Below, in pieces: positions 25,231 to 32,898 of a stretch of DNA of 32,898 nucleotides; the stretch's first letter is position 1; each line of letters opens with the position of its first letter. Source of the stretch: Saccoglossus kowalevskii (lineage: Eukaryota > Hemichordata > Enteropneusta > Harrimaniidae); contig NW_003126719.1 in NCBI RefSeq assembly GCF_000003605.2, positions 1 through 32,898 on the forward strand. The letters are read 5' to 3'. The notes under the pieces are model-generated. The model worked only from the letters and a program-made list of their open reading frames with translations. It was not told the DNA's origin and did no database searches. Position numbers and translations under genes: made by a program.

Positions 25231-26140
25231 TAAATTCTATATCAATACATGTGTGTGATATCTACTTTAATCACTGACATAACCCACACTTCTGATGTAA
25301 ATTCTGTGTCAGTACATGTGTGTGATATCTACTTTAATCACTGACATAACTCACACTTCTGATGTAAATTCTATATCAGTACATGTGTGTGATATCTACT
25401 TTAATCACTGACATAACTCACACTTCTGATGTAAATTCTATATCAGTACATGAGTGTGATATCTACTTTAATCACTGTCATAACCCACACTTCTGATGTA
25501 AATTCTGTGTCAGTACATATGTGTGATATCTACTTTAATCACTGACATAACTCACACTTTCTGATGTAAATTCTATATCAGTACATGTGTGTGATATCTA
25601 CTTTAATCACTGACATAACTCACACTTCTGATGTAAATTCTATATCAGTACATATGTGTGATATCTACTTTAATCACTGACATAACTCACACTTCTGATG
25701 TAAATTCTATATCAATACATGTGTGTGATATCTACTTTAATCACTGACATAACCCACACTTCTGATGTAAATTCTATGTCAGTACATATGTGTGATATCT
25801 ACTTTAATCACTGACATAACTCACACTTCTGATGTAAATTCTATATCAGTACATGTGTGTGATATCTACTTTAATCATTGACATAACTCACACTTCTGAT
25901 GTAAATTCTATATCAGTACATGTGTGTGATATCTACTTTAATCACTGACATAACTCACACTTCTGATGTAAATTCTATATCAGTACATGTGTGTGATATC
26001 TACTTTAATCACTGACATAACTCACACTTCTGATGTAAATTCTATATCAGTACATGTGTGTGATATCTACTTTAATCACTGACATAACTCACACTTCTGA
26101 TGTAAATTCTATATCAGTACATGTGTGTGATATCTACTTT
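25060..26140 (+). repeat. E-module copy 2 with its right flank
   Basis: Landmark order matches 30681-31697: two TCTGTGTC units, CATATG units, CAATACATG with ATAACCC, TATGTC/CATATG, then plain units running into a junction. Offset is about 5.62 kb and drifts by a few bases because of the indels at 25180-25210. ACATGAGTG (about 25450) and CACTGTCATAACCC are private. Confidence 0.75.
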
Positions 26141-27480
26141 GATCATTTACATAACTTACACTTCTAATGTAAATTCTATATCAGTACATGTGTGTGACAT
26201 CTACTTTAATCATTGACATAACTCACACTTCTGATGTAAATTCTATATCAGTACATGTGTGTGATATCTACTTTAATCACTGACATAACTCACACTTCTG
26301 ATGTAAATTCTATGTCAGTACATATGTGTGATATCTACTTTAATCATTGACATAACTCACACTTCTGATGTAAATTCTATATCTGTACATGTGTGTGATA
26401 TCTACTTTAATCACTGACATAACTCACACTTCTAATGTAAATTCTATATCAGTACATGTGTGTGATATCTACTTTAATCACTGACATAACTCACACTTCT
26501 GATGTAAATTCTATATCAGTACATGTGTGTGATATCTACTTTGATCATTTACATAACTTACACTTCTAATGTAAATTCTATATCAGTACATGTGTGTGAC
26601 ATCTACTTTAATCATTGACATAACTCACACTTCTGATGTAAATTCTATATCAGTACATGTGTCTGATATCTACTTTAATCACTGACATAACTCACACTTC
26701 TGATGTAAATTCTATATCAGTACATGTGTGTGATATAAACTTTAATCACTGACATAACTCACACTTCTGATGTAAATTCTATATCAGTACATGTGTGTGA
26801 TATCTACTTTAATCACTGACATAACTCACACTTCTGATGTAAATTCTATATCAGTACATGTGTGTGATATCTACTTTAATCACTGACATAACTCACACTT
26901 CTGATGTAAATTCTATATCAGTACATGTGTGTGATATCTACTTTAATCACTGACATAACTCACACTTCTGATGTAAATTCTATATCAGTACATGTGTGTG
27001 ATATCTACTTTAATCACTGACATAACTCACACTTCTGATGTAAATTCTATATCAGTACATGTGTGTGATATCTACTTTGATCATTTACATAACTTACACT
27101 TCTAATGTAAATTCTATATCAGTACATGTGTGTGACATCTACTTTAATCATTGACATAACTCACACTTCTGATGTAAATTCTATATCAGTACATGTGTGT
27201 GATATCTACTTTAATCACTGACATAACTCACACTTCTGATGTAAATTCTATGTCAGTACATATGTGTGATATCTACTTTAATCATTGACATAACTCACAC
27301 TTCTGATGTAAATTCTATATCTGTACATGTGTGTGATATCTACTTTAATCACTGACATAACTCACACTTCTGATGTAAATTCTATATCAGTACATGTGTG
27401 TGATATCTACTTTAATCACTGACATAACTCACACTTCTGATGTAAATTCTATATCAGTACATGTGTGTGATATCTACTTT
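26141..27480 (+). repeat. Local higher-order repeat A-B-A (938-bp period)
   Basis: Module A (26141-26542, 402 bp), module B (26543-27078, 536 bp) and module A again (27079-27480). The two A copies are 938 bases (14 units) apart and differ by one base seen by eye (A at 26434, G at 27372). After 27480 the pattern switches to module D rather than a second B, so fewer than two full periods exist here. This is the cleanest higher-order periodicity in the window. Confidence 0.9.
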
Positions 27481-27959
27481 GATCATTTACATAACTTACA
27501 CTTCTAATGTAAATTCTATATCAGTACATGTGTGTGACATCTACTTTAATCATTGACATAACTCACACTTCTGATGTAAATTCTATATCAGTACATGTGT
27601 GTGATATCTACTTTAATCACTGTCATAACTCACACTTCTGATGTAAATTCTATGTCAGTACATATGTGTGATATCTACTTTAATCATTGACATAACTCAC
27701 ACTTCTGATGTAAATTCTATATCAGTACATGTGTGTGATATCTACTTTAATCACTGACATAACTCACACTTCTGATGTAAATTCTATATCAGTACATGTG
27801 TGTGATATCTACTTTAATCCCTGACATAACTCACACTTCTGATGTAAATTCTATGTCAGTACATGTGTGATATCTACTTTAATCATTGACATAACTCACT
27901 TCTAATGTAAATTATATGTCAGTACATGTGTGTGATATCTACTTGAATCATTGACATAA
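27481..27959 (+). repeat. Module D with S-module, copy 2
   Basis: Same unit order as 24472-24951, with the S-module at 27830-27959 (two 65-bp units, CTCACTTC and TTATATGTC, then ACTTGAATC). It follows directly on the A-B-A block. Confidence 0.85.
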
Positions 27960-28402
27960 CTCACACTTCTGATGTAAATTCTATATCAGTACATGTGTGT
28001 GATATCAACTTTAATCACTGACATAACTCACACTTCTGATGTAAATTCTATATCAGTACATGTGTGTGATATCTACTTTAATCACTGACATAACTCACAC
28101 TTCTGATGTAAATTCTATATCAGTACATGTGTGTGATATCTACTTTAATCATTGACATAACTCACACTTCTGATGTAAATTCTATATCAGTACATGTGTG
28201 TGATATCTAATTTAATCACTGACATAACTCGCACTTCTGATGTAAATTCTATATCAGTACATGTGTGTGATATCTACTTTAATCATTGACATAACTCACA
28301 CTTCTGATGTAAATTCTATATCAGTACATGTGTGTGATATCTACTTTAATCACTGACATAACTCACACTTCTGATGTAAATTCTATATCAGTACATGTGT
28401 GT

Positions 28403-28970
28403 GATATAAACTTTAATCATTGACATAACTCACACTTCTGATGTAAATTCTATGTCAGTACATGTGTGTGATATCAACTTTAATCACTGACATAACTCAC
28501 ACTTCTGATGTACATTCTATGTCAGTACATATGTGTGATATCTACTTTAATCACTGACATAACTCACACTTCTGATGTAAATTCTATATCAGTACATATG
28601 TGTGATATCTACTTTAATCACTGACATAACTCACACTTCTGATGTAAATTCTATATCAATACATGTGTGTGATATCTACTTTAATCACTGACATAACCCA
28701 CACTTCTGATGTAAATTCTGTGTCAGTACATGTGTGTTATATCTACTTTAATCACTGACATAACTCACACTTCTGATGTAAATTCTATATCAGTACATGT
28801 GTGTGATATCTACTTTAATCACTGACATAACTCACACTTCTGATGTAAATTCTATATCAGTACATGTGTGTGATATCTACTTTAATCACTGACATAACCC
28901 ACACTTCTGATGTAAATTCTGTGTCAGTACATGTGTGTGATATCTAATTTAATCACTGACATAACTCACA
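28403..28970 (+). repeat. GATATAAAC run and E-module, copy 3
   Basis: From GATATAAAC (28403) to about 28935 it matches 30614-31146 at an exact 33-unit (2211 bp) offset. Differences seen are TGTGTTATATC near 28737 and the ATG/ATA state at the last TCTGTGTC unit. Just upstream, three units separate TAATTT from GATATAAAC, against two in the other copy and near 18633-18767: a single-unit gain or loss. Confidence 0.8.
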
Positions 28971-30613
28971 CTTCTGATGTAAATTCTATATCAGTACATG
29001 TGTGTGATATCTACTTTAATCACTGACATAACTCACACTTCTGATGTAAATTCTATATCAGTACATGTGTGTGATATCTACTTTAATCACTGACATAACT
29101 CACACTTCTGATGTAAATTCTATATCAGTACATGTGTGTGATATCTACTTTAATCACTGACATAACCCACACTTCTAATGTAAATTCTGTGTCAGTACAT
29201 GTGTGTGATATCTACTTTAATCACTGACATAACTCACACTTTTGATGTAAATTCTATATCAGTACATGTGTGTGATATCTACTTTAATCACTGACATAAC
29301 TCACACTTCTGATGTAAATTCTATATCAGTACATGTGTGTGATATCTACTTTAATCACTGACATAACTCACACTTCTGATGTAAATTCTATATCAGTACA
29401 TGTGTGTGATATCTACTTTAATCACTGACATAACTCACACTTCTAATGTAAATTCTATATCAGTACATGTGTGTGATATCTAATTTAATCACTGACATAA
29501 CTCACACTTCTGATGTAAATTCTATATCAGTACATGTGTGTGATATCTACTTTAATCATTGACATAACTCACACTTCTGATGTAAATTCTATATCAGTAC
29601 ATGTGTGTGATATCTACTTTAATCATTGACATAACTCACACTTCTGATGTAAATTCTATATCAGTACATGTGTGTGATATCTACTTTAATCACTGACATA
29701 ACTCACACTTCTAATGTAAATTCTATATCAGTACATGTGTGTGATATCTAATTTAATCACTGACATAACTCACACTTCTGTTGTAAATTCTATATCAGTA
29801 CATGTGTGTGATATCTACTTTAATCATTGACATAACTCACACTTCTGATGTAAATTCTATATCAGTACATGTGTGTGATATCTACTTTAATCACTGACAT
29901 AACTCACACTTCTGATGTAAATTCTATATCAGTACATGTGTGTGATATCTACTTTAATCATTGACATAACTCACACTTCTGATGTAAATTCTATATCAGT
30001 ACATGTGTGTGATATCTACTTGAATCACTGACATAACTCACACTTCTGATGTAAATTCTATATCAGTACATGTGTGAGATATCTACTTTAATCACTGACA
30101 TAACTCACACTTCAGATGTAAATTCTATATCAGTACATGTGTGTGATATCTACTTTAATCACTGACATAACTCACACTTCTGATGTAAATTCTATATCAG
30201 TACATGTGTGTGATATGTACTTTGATCATTTACATAACTTACACTTCTAATGTAAATTCTATATCAGTACATGTGTGTGACATCTACTTTAATCATTGAC
30301 ATAACTCACACTTCTGATGTAAATTCTATATCAGTACATGTGTGTGATATCTACTTTAATCACTGACATAACTCACACTTCTGATGTAAATTCTATGTCA
30401 GTACATATGTGTGATATCTACTTTAATCATTGACATAACTCACACTTCTGATGTAAATTCTATATCAGTACATGTGTGTGATATCTAATTTAATCACTGA
30501 CATAACTCACACTTCTGATGTAAATTCTATATCAGTACATGTGTGTGATATCTACTTTAATCACTGACATAACTCACACTTCTGATGTAAATTCTATATC
30601 AGTACATGTGTGT

Positions 30614-31697
30614 GATATAAACTTTAATCATTGACATAACTCACACTTCTGATGTAAATTCTATGTCAGTACATGTGTGTGATATCAACTTTAATCACTG
30701 ACATAACTCACACTTCTGATGTACATTCTATGTCAGTACATATGTGTGATATCTACTTTAATCACTGACATAACTCACACTTCTGATGTAAATTCTATAT
30801 CAGTACATATGTGTGATATCTACTTTAATCACTGACATAACTCACACTTCTGATGTAAATTCTATATCAATACATGTGTGTGATATCTACTTTAATCACT
30901 GACATAACCCACACTTCTGATGTAAATTCTGTGTCAGTACATGTGTGTGATATCTACTTTAATCACTGACATAACTCACACTTCTGATGTAAATTCTATA
31001 TCAGTACATGTGTGTGATATCTACTTTAATCACTGACATAACTCACACTTCTGATGTAAATTCTATATCAGTACATGTGTGTGATATCTACTTTAATCAC
31101 TGACATAACCCACACTTCTGATGTAAATTCTGTGTCAGTACATATGTGTGATATCTACTTTAATCACTGACATAACTCACACTTCTGATGTAAATTCTAT
31201 ATCAGTACATGTGTGTGATATCTACTTTAATCACTGACATAACTCACACTTCTGATGTAAATTCTATATCAGTACATATGTGTGATATCTACTTTAATCA
31301 CTGACATAACTCACACTTCTGATGTAAATTCTATATCAATACATGTGTGTGATATCTACTTTAATCACTGACATAACCCACACTTCTGATGTAAATTCTA
31401 TGTCAGTACATATGTGTGATATCTACTTTAATCACTGACATAACTCACACTTCTGATGTAAATTCTATATCAGTACATGTGTGTGATATCTACTTTAATC
31501 ATTGACATAACTCACACTTCTGATGTAAATTCTATATCAGTACATGTGTGTGATATCTACTTTAATCACTGACATAACTCACACTTCTGATGTAAATTCT
31601 ATATCAGTACATGTGTGTGATATCTACTTTAATCATTGACATAACTCACACTTCTGATGTAAATTCTATATCAGTACATGTGTGTGATATCTACTTT
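30614..31697 (+). repeat. GATATAAAC run and E-module, copy 4
   Basis: Left part matches 28403-28935; right part (about 30880-31600) matches 25250-25980. It is therefore the fullest version of the E-module in the window, and it runs into a junction unit at 31698 that carries a one-base insertion (AACTCTACAC). Confidence 0.75.
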
Positions 31698-31899
31698 GAT
31701 CATTTACATAACTCTACACTTCTAATGTAAATTCTATATCAGTACATGTGTGTGACATCTACTTTAATCATTGACATAACTCACACTTCTGATGTAAATT
31801 CTGTGTCAGTACATGTGTGTGATATCTACTTTAATCACTGACATAACTCACACTTCTGATGTAAATTCTATATCAGTACATGTGTGTGATATCTACTTT

Positions 31900-32636
31900 G
31901 ATCATTTACATAACTTACACTTCTAATGTAAATTCTATATCAGTACATGTGTGTGACATCTACTTTAATCATTGACATAACTCACACTTCTGATGTAAAT
32001 TCTATATCAGTACATGTGTGTGATATCTACTTTAATCACTGTCATAACTCACACTTCTGATGTAAATTCTATGTCAGTACATATGTGTGATATCTACTTT
32101 AATCATTGACATAACTCACACTTCTGATGTAAATTCTATATCTGTACATGTGTGTGATATCTACTTTAATCACTGACATAACTCACACTTCTGATGTAAA
32201 TTCTATATCAGTACATGTGTGTGATTTCTACTTTAATCACTGACATAACTCACACTTCTGATGTAAATTCTATATCAGTACATGTGTGTGATATCTACTT
32301 TGATCATTTACATAACTTACACTTCTAATGTAAATTCTATATCAGTACATGTGTGTGACATCTACTTTAATCATTGACATAACTCACACTTCTGATGTAA
32401 ATTCTATATCAGTACATGTGTCTGATATCTACTTTAATCACTGACATAACTCACACTTCTGATGTAAATTCTATATCAGTACATGTGTGTGATATAAACT
32501 TTAATCACTGACATAACTCACACTTCTGATGTAAATTCTATATCAGTACATGTGTGTGATATCTACTTTAATCATTGACATAACTCACACTTCTGATGTA
32601 AATTCTATATCAGTACATGTGTGTGATATCTACTTT
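31900..32636 (+). repeat. Module A variant followed by short module B
   Basis: 31900-32301 is six units: junction and GACATC, CACTGTCAT, TATGTC/CATATG, TATATCTG, GATTTC, typical. 32302-32636 is five units: junction and GACATC, GTGTCTG, GATATAAAC, CATT, typical. This repeats the A-then-B succession of 26141-27078 with three fewer units in B. The GATTTC state links it to 3451. Confidence 0.8.
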
Positions 32637-32779
32637 GATCATTTACATAACTTACACTTCTAATGTAAATTCTATATCAGTACATGTGTGTGACATCTAC
32701 TTTAATCATTGACATAACTCACACTTCTGATGTAAATTCTGTGTCAGTACATGTGTGTGATATCTACTTTAATCACTGA

Positions 32780-32898
32780 CATAACTCACACTTTCTGATG
32801 TAATTCTATATCAGTACATGTGTGTGATATCTACTTTGATCATTACATAACTTACACTTTCTAATGTAAATTTCTATATCATACATGTGTGTGACATC
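32780..32898 (+). repeat. Indel-rich right edge of the window
   Basis: Six one-base indels occur in about 100 bases: CACTTTCTG (+1), GTAATTC (-1), GATCATTACAT (-1), CACTTTCTAATG (+1), AAATTTCTATATC (+1) and ATATCATACATG (-1). Most lie in short homopolymers. The array does not end here; units stay recognisable to the last base. A low-quality contig end or a decaying array edge would both fit. Confidence 0.8.

Larger units (their letters stand above)
1..32898 (+). repeat. 67-bp satellite DNA array, whole window
   Basis: The whole window is a head-to-tail array of one 67-bp unit, about 490 copies, cut by both window edges. The period was measured from recurring words: successive GATGTAAATT occurrences lie 67 bases apart, and spacings between rare variants come out as multiples of 67 less a few bases for short units. 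The typical unit has 21 G/C of 67 (31%) and no CpG. Stops fall in all three frames of each strand within each unit (for example TGA at unit 11, TAA at 16 and TGA at 60 on the plus strand), and 67 is not a multiple of 3, so no long reading frame exists. The strand given is only the orientation used for numbering. By unit size it is a minisatellite; by array length it is a satellite. The family is unknown to me; a heterochromatic location is inferred. Confidence 0.98.
16771..32898 (+). repeat. Array zone III: dense junction modules
   Basis: About 241 units. Seventeen junction units lie here (16774, 17774, 18310, 21322, 22861, 24004, 24472, 26141, 26543, 27079, 27481, 30224, 31698, 31900, 32302, 32637, 32838), spaced by whole numbers of units: 3, 5, 6 and 8 are common toward the right end. 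The stretch 19.6-22.6 kb instead carries zone II states (GACACAAC, GTAAACTC, TG-deleted GTACATT, R-modules), as if a zone II segment had been copied in. Small indels are more frequent than in zones I and II. Confidence 0.75.

Noticed and set aside
1-32898. A CRISPR array, because of regular short repeats
   Set aside because: The repeats are contiguous; the whole 67 bp is repeated, with no unique spacers and no cas genes.
1-32898. A repetitive protein-coding gene
   Set aside because: 67 is not a multiple of 3 and each unit has stops in all frames of both strands, so no frame stays open beyond about two units.
1-32898. A CENP-B box as evidence for a centromere
   Set aside because: The typical unit has no CpG, and I saw nothing resembling the TTCG...CGGG core in the variants.
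1-32898. Five units (335 bp) equal two nucleosome repeats of about 167 bp
   Set aside because: Numerically close, but the module lengths do not favour multiples of five units, so it has no support in the sequence.
1-32898. Telomeric or interstitial telomere repeats, tRNA or 5S genes embedded in the array
   Set aside because: No stretch departs from the 67-bp unit apart from small indels and the divergent island.

Overview
The window is one uninterrupted tandem array of an AT-rich 67-bp satellite repeat. It fills all 32,898 bases, roughly 490 copies, and runs off both edges. I see no gene, RNA gene, transposon, CRISPR array, origin or unique DNA. Every reading frame on both strands meets a stop within one or two repeat units, so the DNA cannot code for anything long. 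The copies share one head-to-tail orientation and I found no inverted segment. Array length, unit size, about 31% GC, no CpG in the typical unit, and higher-order structure all point to eukaryotic heterochromatin (centromeric, pericentromeric, subtelomeric or another knob-like block). The species cannot be named from the sequence, and I do not recognise the satellite family.

I number the unit from 1 at CTCACACTTC to 67 at the A before the next CTC; the copy at 132-198 is typical. Three features recur in nearly every unit: an imperfect dyad at unit positions 10-30, a 13-bp alternating purine-pyrimidine tract at 30-42, and a short inverted repeat linking 24-29 with 41-46. Recurrent variants mark units apart: G at 26, A at 30, A at 36, C at 44, changes at 47-50, G at 54, C/T at 59, T at 61, and a C at 2. 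About twenty units are 65 bp long through loss of one TG in the GTGTGT run; a few more lost an AC.

Read as a string of variant units, the array is a mosaic of multi-unit modules. Zone I (1 to about 4.6 kb) and zone III (about 16.8 to 32.9 kb) share modules that begin at a GATCATTTACATAACTT junction unit followed by a GACATC unit. The clearest are a 6-unit (402 bp) module A and an 8-unit (536 bp) module B, which alternate A-B-A at 26141-27480 as a local 938-bp higher-order repeat. Zone II (about 4.8 to 16.8 kb) is built from other modules, including a 1.26-kb duplication (6488-7743 and 9966-11221) that looks more than 99% identical by eye. Zone II modules reappear inside zone III at 19.6-22.6 kb.

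The one real outlier is a short island at 4640-4783 of a divergent 67-bp subfamily, about 84% identical to the typical unit. Its substitutions move the centre of the main dyad by one base yet keep it paired, and they build a perfect 9-bp hairpin that typical units lack. Its two half-units also resemble each other more, so it may preserve an older form of the repeat. Clusters of one-base indels near 24.9-25.2 kb and in the last 120 bases deserve a check against raw reads.
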